From contig JANYLE010000036.1 of NCBI GenBank assembly GCA_025363795.1, positions 1 through 9,062 on the forward strand: 9,062 bases of DNA, written 5' to 3'. The DNA is from Mariniphaga sp. (lineage in GTDB: Bacteria; Bacteroidota; Bacteroidia; Bacteroidales; Prolixibacteraceae). Position numbers and translations under genes: made by a program. This document shows, one piece after another, positions 1 to 6,129 of the stretch. Below the pieces are notes generated by a model, which saw only the letters and a program-made list of their open reading frames with translations, did no database searches and had not been told where the DNA came from. Numbering within the stretch: position 1 is the stretch's first letter; each line of letters begins with the position of its first letter.

Positions 1-563
1 TCGTTGATTAGTTTGGTCCTTCCGCTGTGCACAAATCCACCCTCCTGTTCGGTCACAACGCCCGTTACAATACCCTTTTTCGTTTTATAGTTGTACCTGA
101 TTTCGTCAGCCTCAAATGTCTGTTCGCCCTGTTTGAAAACAGGCTTGCCGGCAATTGCTCCCGTCGAATCAGGTTTTCCAATGGCATAAATGATATTACT
201 GTCCTGGTTCAACTCAATGTAGGCGGCATTCAGTTCAATGTCCTTGTACTTTACCTGGGCATTGTCGCGCATGTAAATTTTATTCTTTGTGAGCGTAATA
301 TAGCCTTCAGCGGTATATTCCACTTCAGCATCGAAGCCGTTTGCCGACTCCGTTGCAGTACTATCGACAGCAACTGTGTCGTTTTTCGAAATACTGATGC
401 TGTCAGCGGTTAGGGAAGTACGCTTGTTTCGACGTTCACTTTTCGGAACCTTCTGTTTCTCAACGGACATAGTTTTTTTATTTTCAAGCGATTGCCCAAA
501 AATAGTTCCATAAACCAGGAAGAAGACTGCCACAAAGAAAAATAAAAATCGAAACTTGCTCAA
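1..563 (-). CDS. lptD: LptD-like LPS assembly outer-membrane protein, N-terminal part (runs off left edge)
   Basis: The visible 187 codons look like the N-terminus of the Bacteroidota LptD homologue, a large outer-membrane barrel (usually around 900 residues) that inserts LPS into the outer leaflet. A hydrophobic signal segment (SKFRFLFFFVAVFFLVYG) opens the protein, followed by a Lys/Ser-rich linker. The OstA/LptA-like periplasmic domain then begins, with recognisable family blocks: VKYKDIELNAAYIELN, IYAIGKPDSTG, GKPVFKQGEQTFEADEIRYN, KTKKGIVTGVVTEQ. The start chosen is TTG at 563, because an in-frame stop lies five codons upstream and the signal peptide only exists if translation begins there. 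The first in-frame ATG (470) would remove it. The barrel and the C-terminus are outside the window. The gene diverges from the amidase gene, with which it is commonly neighbouring in this phylum. Family assignment is from remembered motifs, not a search. Confidence 0.85.
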   Translation of the reverse strand, partial: MSKFRFLFFFVAVFFLVYGTIFGQSLENKKTMSVEKQKVPKSERRNKRTSLTADSISISKNDTVAVDSTATESANGFDAEVEYTAEGYITLTKNKIYMRDNAQVKYKDIELNAAYIELNQDSNIIYAIGKPDSTGAIAGKPVFKQGEQTFEADEIRYNYKTKKGIVTGVVTEQEGGFVHSGRTKLIN

Positions 564-615
564 AACGTTTCCAAATCAAGTTAAATCTAACATAACTGCA
601 ACGAATTGCATACGG

Positions 616-649
616 CAAAAGTAAAAAAACCATTTAGAGAAACTTACAA
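616..649 (-). promoter_or_regulatory. Predicted Bacteroidota promoter for the lptD-like gene
   Basis: Read on the minus strand, TACTTTTG (623 to 616) matches the phylum's -7 consensus TAnnTTTG exactly and is preceded by a T-run. A GTTG (650 to 647) lies 23 bases upstream as a possible -33 element. Transcription would start near 609-612, about 47 bases before the TTG start codon. A small hairpin, TGCAA-CGAA-TTGCA (597-610), sits at the predicted 5' end. Confidence 0.55.
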
Positions 650-672
650 CCCGAAAAAATAATTTAATCTGC

Positions 673-680
673 TAAATTTG
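673..680 (+). promoter_or_regulatory. Predicted -7 element of the amidase promoter
   Basis: TAAATTTG matches the Bacteroidota -7 consensus TAnnTTTG. No clear TTG/TTTG -33 element is visible 17-23 bases upstream, so the call is moderate. A start near 685 would give a leader of about 125 bases before the amidase ATG. A 5-bp hairpin, TGCAG-CAAT-CTGCA (683-696), begins just after the element. The rest of 564-810 shows no gene. Confidence 0.45.
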
Positions 681-810
681 TATGCAGCAATCTGCAATGA
701 TTAAGTTAAAGAATTGTGTCCGTTTTAAATATTGAAGCTAATTCAGGCACACAAGCAGAAGTTTAAATGCATTTCGCAATTAACTATTGTGCTATAAGAA
801 CATTACACCG

Positions 811-2058
811 ATGGGAAATAAAATAAAATATAAGGAATGGGGCTTGTTATATACCCGCAGGCTGCTCTTATTGATCGTGTTTTCATTAAGTATTAATCCC
901 TTGTTTTGTAAGAACAGGGCATCCAAAGGGATCGAAACAGTTGTGATAGATGCTGGTCACGGGGGTAAAGATCCGGGAGCAGTGGTTGGAAAAGCTCGTG
1001 AAAAAGACATTGTCCTTGATATCGCTTTAAAGCTGGGTAAGCTTATCAAAGAAAATCTGCCCGAAGTTAAAGTAATCTATACGCGCAGCAGTGATGTATT
1101 TATTCCGTTGTTCGAACGATCGGTCATTGCGAATAAGAATAATGCCGATCTATTCATTTCGATTCATGCCAACTATTGTACCACACCATCCATCAAAGGT
1201 ACAGAAACTTACGTATTAGGACTTCACCGCACGCTGGATAACCTTAATGTGGCGAAGAAGGAGAACAGCGTCATTCTGCTTGAAAAGGATCATTCCACGC
1301 GTTACGAAGGGTTCGATCCAAATCTTTCGGAGTCATATATCATGTTCGAATTGATTCAGAATACCCATATTGAGCAAAGTGTAGTATTTGCCGGGATTTT
1401 ACAGGATTCGTTTCGGCAACATGCACAGCGTGCCAGCCGTGACGTTCGGCAGGCCGGCTTTCTGGTTTTACGCGAAACTTCAATGCCAAGTGTGTTGATT
1501 GAAACCGGCTATTTAAGTAACCAATCGGAATCAAATTACCTGTTGACCAACGAAGGGAGAGAAACGATTGCTACATCTATATTTAAGTCGTTTAAATTCT
1601 ACAAGGAAAAATTCGAATCACGACTCAACCTTGCTTCGGGAGAATCTAAGAAAGCATCAAGAGAGGCTGATACTGAGACCCCTTCTGAACAAGTTGCAGA
1701 AACAAAGAAAGAAACACCTACCCGTCAGCAAGAAGTCAAAGAGAAAAAAGTTCAGCCTTCTGTTAAAGAAGAGGTTAAACGAGAGACAAAAAAATCAGAC
1801 GAAATCACCTTTGCAGTTCAGATAGCAGCCTCACCAAAAAAGCGTTCTCTTAATTCGAAAATTTTCAAAGGAATTGAAAACATTACAGAGATTAAAGTCG
1901 GGGAATATTTCAAATACTATTGCCTTGAGACAAAATCCTTTACAAAAGCGAAACAGAATCTTTCTGTCATCCGTATGAAGATACCTGAGGCCTTTATCGT
2001 TGCTTTCAAAAACGGACAACCTATACCAATGAAGGAGGCACTGAACGGCAAGCGTTAG
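811..2058 (+). CDS. N-acetylmuramoyl-L-alanine amidase (Amidase_3) with C-terminal SPOR-like domain
   Basis: A zinc-dependent periplasmic amidase that cleaves the bond between N-acetylmuramic acid and the stem peptide, used in cell separation and wall remodelling. The protein is 415 aa from ATG 811. A TTG at 787 is possible but only adds eight residues before a normal signal peptide (basic residues 4-17, hydrophobic 18-33). The Amidase_3 domain spans about 43-260. Zinc ligands are H50 in DAGHGG, E64 in AREKD and H119 in SIHAN, and the catalytic glutamate is E231 in IETGYLSN. A Lys/Glu-rich linker, probably disordered, covers about 280-328. Residues 330-415 form a SPOR-like domain (ITFAVQIAAS ... 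IFKG ... YYC ... IPEAF), a fold that binds glycan strands stripped of peptides, as amidases produce. All catalytic residues are present. The next gene encodes a protein with a homologous tail. Confidence 0.93.
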   Translation: MGNKIKYKEWGLLYTRRLLLLIVFSLSINPLFCKNRASKGIETVVIDAGHGGKDPGAVVGKAREKDIVLDIALKLGKLIKENLPEVKVIYTRSSDVFIPLFERSVIANKNNADLFISIHANYCTTPSIKGTETYVLGLHRTLDNLNVAKKENSVILLEKDHSTRYEGFDPNLSESYIMFELIQNTHIEQSVVFAGILQDSFRQHAQRASRDVRQAGFLVLRETSMPSVLIETGYLSNQSESNYLLTNEGRETIATSIFKSFKFYKEKFESRLNLASGESKKASREADTETPSEQVAETKKETPTRQQEVKEKKVQPSVKEEVKRETKKSDEITFAVQIAASPKKRSLNSKIFKGIENITEIKVGEYFKYYCLETKSFTKAKQNLSVIRMKIPEAFIVAFKNGQPIPMKEALNGKR

Positions 2059-2089
2059 AATTGCCCTTTTTTTAAACCATAATCCTGCG

Positions 2090-2097
2090 TATTTTTG
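2090..2097 (+). promoter_or_regulatory. Possible internal promoter (-7 element) for the MCE gene
   Basis: TATTTTTG in the 62-base gap between amidase and MCE genes matches TAnnTTTG. A TTG at 2061-2063 lies 26 bases upstream, slightly beyond the usual -33 spacing. The expected start near 2102 leaves a leader of about 18 bases before the ATG at 2121, typical for this phylum. The MCE gene could therefore be transcribed alone as well as from the amidase promoter. No terminator hairpin separates the two genes. Confidence 0.4.
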
Positions 2098-2120
2098 CGA
2101 ATAAATCGAAAGGTCCTTAA

Positions 2121-3380
2121 ATGAAGCTCACAAAAACAACGAAAATCGGAATTTTGGCTGTTATCTGCCTCACTATCCTAATCTGGGGAATAAATTTTCT
2201 CAAAGGGAGGGATATATTCAGGACCGAAAAAGTCTATTATGCCCGTTATAAAAATGTCGGTGGACTCGAAGCCTCTACATTAGTAACTTTGAACGGACTA
2301 AAAATCGGGTATGTCAGAGAAATCTATTTTGCAGAGGATTTATCGGGTGCGTTGATCGTTAAAATTGCCATTCACAATGATTTTCCGCTTCCCGTGGGAA
2401 GTTCGGCCGAAATTGCGAGCAGCGATTTACTTGGATCGAAAGTTGTAAAGATTAATTTGGGTAAGTCTGACAAATTCCTGCATCCAAAGGACACTTTGGC
2501 GACGAAAATTGAAGCTGATATTATGTCACAGGTCAGTGAGCAAATTGCGCCGATTAAGGCCAAAGCTGAAAGATTGATTGTTAATCTTGACTCTATTGTT
2601 GCTTCTGCATCCAAAATCCTTAATGGTGAGTCGCAGCGCAATCTTGCCGAAAGTTTCAGGCAGATCAATCTAACTATGACAAATCTCGAAAAGATTTCTG
2701 GTAATCTGAACGAAGTGATATCAGGAGAAAAGAAAAACCTCGCCTCTACCATTTCAAATCTCAGTGAAGTTACCGGTAATCTGAAGGACAACTCTGGTAA
2801 GTTGGGACACATCATGGATAATTTCTCAACCTTCAGCGATTCCCTGACAAAACTTGATCTGAACAGAACCATTGACCATTTAAATGCTACGGTTGCCAGT
2901 TTACAGACTGTCTTAAGTAAAATTGATACCGCCAATGGAACAATTGGACTCCTCGTCAACGATCCTCGATTATACCAAAATCTTAACTATACAAGCGAAA
3001 ATCTTAACCGTTTACTCGTCGATTTACGCCTTAATCCGAAGCGATATGTCCATTTTGCTGCCATTGATTTCGGCCGTGAATCCAGCATTCCGACCCCATC
3101 CACACCTCAAATAGCTGATAACATTACATTTAGCGTCCAGCTACTCACTTCACTCACTCCCATAAGCCTGACATCCCCTATTTTTAAAGGGCTTGACGAG
3201 GTTTTTGAAAAAAAATCGGGCAGTAAATATTACTATTGCACCGCTCCGGAACCTTCTTATGATAAAGTTAGAATGGTTCTAAATAATGTTCAAAGTGCTT
3301 TTCCTGAGGCTTTTTTAAAGGCTTACAAAAAGGGAAAAGAAATAAGTTTAAAAAATGCATTAAAATCAGTCAAAAAATAG
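2121..3380 (+). CDS. MCE/MlaD-family lipid-transport protein with C-terminal SPOR-like domain
   Basis: MCE proteins are inner-membrane-anchored, periplasmic lipid-binding components of ABC lipid transporters (Mla type) that move phospholipids between the envelope membranes. The 419-aa product has one N-terminal membrane helix (about 9-27). An MCE/MlaD domain follows at about 38-115, seen in YKNVGGLEASTLVTLNGLKI and ASSDLLGSKVVKINLG. A long helical region (about 130-290) leads into the phylum's characteristic block NGTIGLLVNDPRLYQNLN and NPKRYVHF (to about 312). Members I know from Bacteroidota end near here, at about 290-310 residues. This one adds a Pro/Ser/Thr linker and an 87-residue SPOR-like domain (333-419) that aligns with the tail of the amidase encoded just upstream. 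The permease and ATPase genes (mlaE, mlaF) are not in the window. The family call is firm; the role of the added domain is inference. Confidence 0.92.
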   Translation: MKLTKTTKIGILAVICLTILIWGINFLKGRDIFRTEKVYYARYKNVGGLEASTLVTLNGLKIGYVREIYFAEDLSGALIVKIAIHNDFPLPVGSSAEIASSDLLGSKVVKINLGKSDKFLHPKDTLATKIEADIMSQVSEQIAPIKAKAERLIVNLDSIVASASKILNGESQRNLAESFRQINLTMTNLEKISGNLNEVISGEKKNLASTISNLSEVTGNLKDNSGKLGHIMDNFSTFSDSLTKLDLNRTIDHLNATVASLQTVLSKIDTANGTIGLLVNDPRLYQNLNYTSENLNRLLVDLRLNPKRYVHFAAIDFGRESSIPTPSTPQIADNITFSVQLLTSLTPISLTSPIFKGLDEVFEKKSGSKYYYCTAPEPSYDKVRMVLNNVQSAFPEAFLKAYKKGKEISLKNALKSVKK

Positions 3381-3533
3381 TTTTTTTCGTTTCCTTTTTT
3401 ATTTACTTTTAGAGCACAGGAATTAGAAATTTTGTCATTTTTCGAGGTCCAATCTGAAGCATTAAATTCATAAAAACTTTGTCGGAAATCGTTTTCTTCA
3501 ACGTACACAGAATCAAATGCTTGCAATTATAAC

Positions 3534-3568
3534 AAATGTAACTAATTGGATATGAATTAATTACATTT
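3534..3568. repeat. Imperfect 14-bp inverted repeat upstream of dnaA
   Basis: Arms AAATGTAACTAATT (3534-3547) and AATTAATTACATTT (3555-3568) pair at 13 of 14 positions around a 7-base spacer GGATATG. No T-run follows, so it is not an intrinsic terminator in the plus direction. It lies about 95-125 bases upstream of the predicted dnaA promoter. It could be an operator for a dimeric regulator or an mRNA 3'-end stabiliser for the MCE transcript; the sequence does not decide. Confidence 0.55.
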
Positions 3569-3660
3569 TATTGAAAATACTTAATGACTCAATAAACTGA
3601 AATTTAAAATCATAGAGAAATGCAACATTTTAAGCAATTTTTTTCCAACTAAATTTTTCC

Positions 3661-3668
3661 AACCTTTG
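3661..3668 (+). promoter_or_regulatory. Probable dnaA promoter -7 element
   Basis: AACCTTTG followed by CG differs from TAnnTTTG only at the first base. It would start transcription near 3673, about 49 bases before the dnaA ATG. Two copies of TTTTTCCAAC precede and overlap it; the first (3640-3649) lies about where a -33 element would be expected. It is the best candidate in the gap, but not a full consensus match. Confidence 0.4.
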
Positions 3669-3721
3669 CGATTGGATTAATAAAAAAACGAAGTTCAATT
3701 TTTCAAGAGCCTAATTCCTAA

Positions 3722-5152
3722 ATGAACAGAGATCACAATAATATCTGGGAGAATTGTCTGAAAATAATCAAAGACAACGTGCCTTATATAAGTTACAGAA
3801 CTTGGTTTGAACCGATTGTTCCCATTAAACTGGATAACGATATTCTTACTATTCAGGTTCCAAGTCCGTTTTTTTACGAGTACCTGGAAGAACAGTACAT
3901 TGATATACTACGCAAAACCCTAAGAAAAGAGCTCGGCGTTGGTGCCAAGCTTGAATATAGCGTTGTTGTTGATAATAATCTCAACGCCAATAATAAACCA
4001 TACACGGTAAAACTACCGACCAATCAGAATAACAATCTGAAAAACAGGCCCGTTACTGCTTCTTCCTATCAGGATGACAATGCAATTAAGAACCCCTTTG
4101 TAATACCAGGAATTCAGAAACTGAATATCGATCCACAGCTCAAGCAAGACAACACCTTTGATAATTTTATTGAAGGTGAATGTAACCGGCTCGCCCGCAG
4201 TGCCAGCTATGCCGTTGCGCAAAAGCCAGGTGGAACGGCTTTTAATCCACTGATGCTATACGGAAATTCCGGGCTGGGTAAAACACACCTTGCACAGGCA
4301 ATTGGAATTGAGGTTAAAGAACGATTCCCAGAAAAGATTGTTTTGTATGTGAATGCCAATAAGTTCCAGACTCAATTCTCAGAAGCGACCAGAAATAATA
4401 ACAGGAACGATTTCCTTCATTTCTACCAAATGATTGATGTTCTGATCATTGATGATGTTCAGGAATTCGCCGGGAAAGAAAAGACCCAGGAGACTTTCTT
4501 CCATATTTTCAATCACTTGCATCAAACCGGAAAACAACTTATTCTTACCTCTGATAAACCTCCAATCGAATTGAAAGGGTTGGAGCAAAGATTACTTTCC
4601 AGGTTTAAATGGGGACTAACTGCCGATTTGCAAATTCCGGATTTCGAAACACGCATGAATATTTTGCGCAAGAAGATCTATAAAGACGGGATCGTTATTC
4701 CAGAAGAGGTACTTGAATATATTGCTTCACATATCAACAGCAATGTGCGTGAGCTTGAAGGGGCTTTGATTTCTCTTCTTGCACAATCGACGCTGAATAA
4801 AAAAGAGATCAACATCGATCTGGCAATCAGAATGATCAATAAACTGGTGAAGTGTTCGGTGAGGGAGATTACAATAGATTATATCACGAAAACAGTATGT
4901 GATTATTTCAACCTTCCGGTCGATTCTCTGGCCATCAAAACACGTAAGAGAGAAACTGTACAGGCACGTCAAATTGCAATGTACTTTTCGAAAAGTATGA
5001 CGAAATCATCTCTTGCTGCCATTGGGTCCCAAATCGGAGGAAAAGATCATGCCACGGTACTTCACGCCTGTCGTACGGTAGCGAATCTGAAGGATACCGA
5101 TAAAAATTTCAAAGTTTATCTCGACGAAATTGAAATAAAGCTAAAATACTAA
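3722..5152 (+). CDS. dnaA: Chromosomal replication initiator DnaA
   Basis: DnaA binds DnaA boxes at oriC and, in its ATP form, assembles a filament that melts the origin and helps load the replicative helicase. The 476-aa protein is full length with all four domains. Domain I (1-85) mediates oligomerisation and carries IWENCLKIIKDN and SYRTWFEPI. Domain II is a short Asn-rich linker (about 86-140). Domain III is the AAA+ ATPase, with Walker A GNSGLGKT at 181-188, Walker B LIIDD at 241-245, sensor I LILTSDKPP, an arginine-finger region LEQRLLSRFKWG and sensor II NVRELEGAL. Domain IV is the DNA-binding helix-turn-helix with the signature GGKDHATVLHACR starting at G439. The gene is monocistronic by its own promoter region and the downstream terminator. 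Identification is certain. Confidence 0.99.
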   Translation: MNRDHNNIWENCLKIIKDNVPYISYRTWFEPIVPIKLDNDILTIQVPSPFFYEYLEEQYIDILRKTLRKELGVGAKLEYSVVVDNNLNANNKPYTVKLPTNQNNNLKNRPVTASSYQDDNAIKNPFVIPGIQKLNIDPQLKQDNTFDNFIEGECNRLARSASYAVAQKPGGTAFNPLMLYGNSGLGKTHLAQAIGIEVKERFPEKIVLYVNANKFQTQFSEATRNNNRNDFLHFYQMIDVLIIDDVQEFAGKEKTQETFFHIFNHLHQTGKQLILTSDKPPIELKGLEQRLLSRFKWGLTADLQIPDFETRMNILRKKIYKDGIVIPEEVLEYIASHINSNVRELEGALISLLAQSTLNKKEINIDLAIRMINKLVKCSVREITIDYITKTVCDYFNLPVDSLAIKTRKRETVQARQIAMYFSKSMTKSSLAAIGSQIGGKDHATVLHACRTVANLKDTDKNFKVYLDEIEIKLKY

Positions 5153-5168
5153 ACGACAATGCATTGAG

Positions 5169-5195
5169 AGCAGACTAACCGGTCTGTTTTTTTTT
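5169..5195 (+). terminator. Intrinsic terminator of dnaA
   Basis: CAGACT-AACC-GGTCTG forms a 6-bp stem (one T-G pair) at 5171-5186, which A5169 and G5170 can extend against T5187-T5188. It is followed by an uninterrupted run of nine T (5187-5195). It lies 17 bases after the dnaA stop codon. Confidence 0.85.
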
Positions 5196-5250
5196 GCTTC
5201 AGTGTTGACGATCTTAATTATAAAATTACTGAAAAGCATTTTTCCGTTTG

Positions 5251-5865
5251 ATGGAATACACAGATACCTATAAAACAATCGGGATACCGGCTGAAGGACT
5301 CTACAAAGAGAAAGGAAGCAAATTCATTGCTTATGCCTTTCCTGTGTCAAACGAACAACAGATCAAAGAAATAACAATCAAACTAAAAAAAGAACATCAT
5401 AGTGCGAGACACCATTGTTTTGCATGGCGACTTGGACCAGATCAATTGTTATTCAGGGTGAATGATGACGGGGAACCTTCAGGAACTGCAGGAAGACCTA
5501 TTTTTGGTCAAATCCAGCAACATGACTTAACAGACATTTTAGTAGTGGTAGTTCGTTATTTTGGTGGCATATTATTGGGGACAAGCGGGTTAACCAATGC
5601 CTATAAGGCGGCCGCTTCAGATGTTCTGACAAAAGCTATCCTCATCGAAAAAATTGTCGAAACGACTATTGAAGTCAACTTTGATTATCTTGCGATGAAC
5701 GATTTCATGACGTTGCTGAAAGAATTCCAACTGGAGATGAAAGAAAGTCATTTCGATCTTGCATGTATGGCAAAGATTTCTGTCAGGAAACAACTAACTG
5801 ACATCGTATTGGAAAAGCTTGGAAAAATTGATAACCTCAGTGCATCAATTATTGTGGATAACTAA
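5251..5865 (+). CDS. yigZ: YigZ/IMPACT family protein (UPF0029 + DUF1949)
   Basis: A 204-aa member of the YigZ/IMPACT family, of normal length for bacteria. The N-terminal IMPACT (UPF0029) domain occupies about 15-125. Its conserved blocks are visible: SARHHCFAWRLG, NDDGEPSGTAGRPI (from N71) and VVVVRYFGGILLGTSGLTNA. The C-terminal DUF1949 domain (about 137-200) is less conserved. Eukaryotic IMPACT regulates the GCN2 stress kinase. The bacterial protein has no settled function; a role in nucleic-acid or ribosome binding is a suggestion in the field, not shown here. The ATG at 5251 is preferred over the overlapping TTG at 5248. The gene follows the dnaA terminator by 55 bases, so it should have its own promoter, although I see no good TAnnTTTG there. 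Its last codons contain a perfect DnaA-box 9-mer. Confidence 0.93.
   Translation: MEYTDTYKTIGIPAEGLYKEKGSKFIAYAFPVSNEQQIKEITIKLKKEHHSARHHCFAWRLGPDQLLFRVNDDGEPSGTAGRPIFGQIQQHDLTDILVVVVRYFGGILLGTSGLTNAYKAAASDVLTKAILIEKIVETTIEVNFDYLAMNDFMTLLKEFQLEMKESHFDLACMAKISVRKQLTDIVLEKLGKIDNLSASIIVDN
5853..5861 (-). other. Single consensus DnaA box
   Basis: TGTGGATAA is the exact reverse complement of the DnaA box TTATCCACA. It lies in the last codons of yigZ and 17 bases upstream of the predicted -33 element of the pyrBI promoter. It is the only perfect box I found in the window. It may be coincidental coding sequence. Confidence 0.35.
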
Positions 5866-5878
5866 TAAATGGATTCCG

Positions 5879-5907
5879 TTGATTAAGACCCAAAATTCTT
5901 ACTTTTG
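5879..5907 (+). promoter_or_regulatory. Promoter of the pyrBI operon
   Basis: TTG (5879-5881), 18 bases, then TACTTTTG (5900-5907) match the Bacteroidota -33/-7 consensus well. Transcription is expected to start near 5911-5914. This places an intrinsic terminator and a 66-codon reading frame in the transcribed leader, about 223-226 bases upstream of the pyrB start codon. Confidence 0.7.
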
Positions 5908-5928
5908 TAATACAATTGATACCAAAAT

Positions 5929-6129
5929 ATGATGGAGTACAATTACGAGCGACGTCAAACACATAAGAATCAAATTCTTAATGAATTCAGATACCTTGAT
6001 CGAAAAATTTGTTTCTTCAATTCGCTCAATTTTCATTCAAACTCATTTTTACTCAAAACCAACAAAACTGTTCATCCAGTCACTGTTGGTTTTTCTTTTT
6101 TAAACTCATTTGTAATAATCTCAAATTAA
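5929..6129 (+). CDS. Putative leader ORF of the pyrBI operon (PyrL-like by position, not by sequence)
   Basis: A 66-codon frame starts with tandem ATG codons about 16 bases after the predicted transcription start, covers the whole attenuator hairpin and T-run, and stops 7 bases before the pyrB ATG. The peptide resembles no family I know and has no signal peptide. It has a basic, Asn/Gln-rich first half and a Phe/Ser/Asn-rich second half (CFFNSLNFHSNSF, then FSFLNSF) because the RNA there is U/C-rich. Its value may lie in being translated rather than in the product. A ribosome following RNA polymerase closely would prevent the terminator hairpin from forming, as E. coli pyrL does. It may still be a chance open frame; conservation of the frame in relatives would decide. 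Annotation pipelines would probably call it hypothetical or omit it. Confidence 0.45.
   Translation: MMEYNYERRQTHKNQILNEFRYLDRKICFFNSLNFHSNSFLLKTNKTVHPVTVGFSFLNSFVIISN
5964..5980 (+). promoter_or_regulatory. Short hairpin in the early pyrBI leader
   Basis: TAAGAAT-CAA-ATTCTTA forms a 7-bp perfect stem with a 3-base loop about 50 bases into the predicted leader RNA. There is no T-run, so it is not a terminator. It could act as an RNA polymerase pause hairpin that synchronises a ribosome with the polymerase, but it is AT-rich and weak. Confidence 0.35.
6055..6101 (+). terminator. Intrinsic terminator in the pyrBI leader (putative attenuator)
   Basis: AAAACCAACA (6055-6064) pairs with TGTTGGTTTT (6084-6093) over 10 bp. 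Inside it, ACTG (6067-6070) pairs with CAGT (6077-6080) around a 6-base loop. A tail TTTTTCTTTTTT (6090-6101) follows. The hairpin ends 35 bases before pyrB and lies downstream of a consensus promoter, so it should stop part of the transcripts before pyrB. Because yigZ ends 190 bases earlier and the operon promoter lies between, the simplest role is attenuation of pyrBI rather than termination of yigZ. Confidence 0.75.

Larger units (their letters stand above)
3381..3721. other. AT-rich gap between the MCE gene and dnaA; no gene seen
   Basis: This 341-base stretch holds no convincing gene; a short minus-strand reading frame overlapping it (3323-3526) has no recognisable features. It begins with T-rich sequence just after the MCE stop, without a GC hairpin, so termination there is unclear. 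It contains an imperfect inverted repeat (3534-3568), a pair of identical 10-mers (3640-3649, 3654-3663) and a likely dnaA promoter element (3661-3668). I find no DnaA box (TTATNCACA) on either strand, so it does not look like a classical dnaA-linked origin. Confidence 0.7.

Noticed and set aside
27..413. 128-codon plus-strand frame at the left edge
   Set aside because: It is antisense to the lptD-like gene, whose family blocks are clear on the minus strand.
895..915. Lipoprotein signal (lipobox) at the amidase N-terminus, ending at C33
   Set aside because: The residues before the cysteine are Pro-Leu-Phe, which do not match the lipobox pattern; an ordinary signal peptide is more likely.
2372..2959. 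195-codon open frame on the minus strand inside the MCE gene
   Set aside because: Antisense to a clearly conserved coding region; no recognisable domain, and the composition is that of a reverse reading of helical coding sequence.
3371..3387. A-run/T-run hairpin at the end of the MCE gene
   Set aside because: Consists only of A-T pairs around TAG with no GC core; not a credible intrinsic terminator.
3381..3721. Possible oriC upstream of dnaA
   Set aside because: No TTATNCACA box on either strand in the gap. AT richness alone is not enough, and in Bacteroidota oriC is often not beside dnaA.
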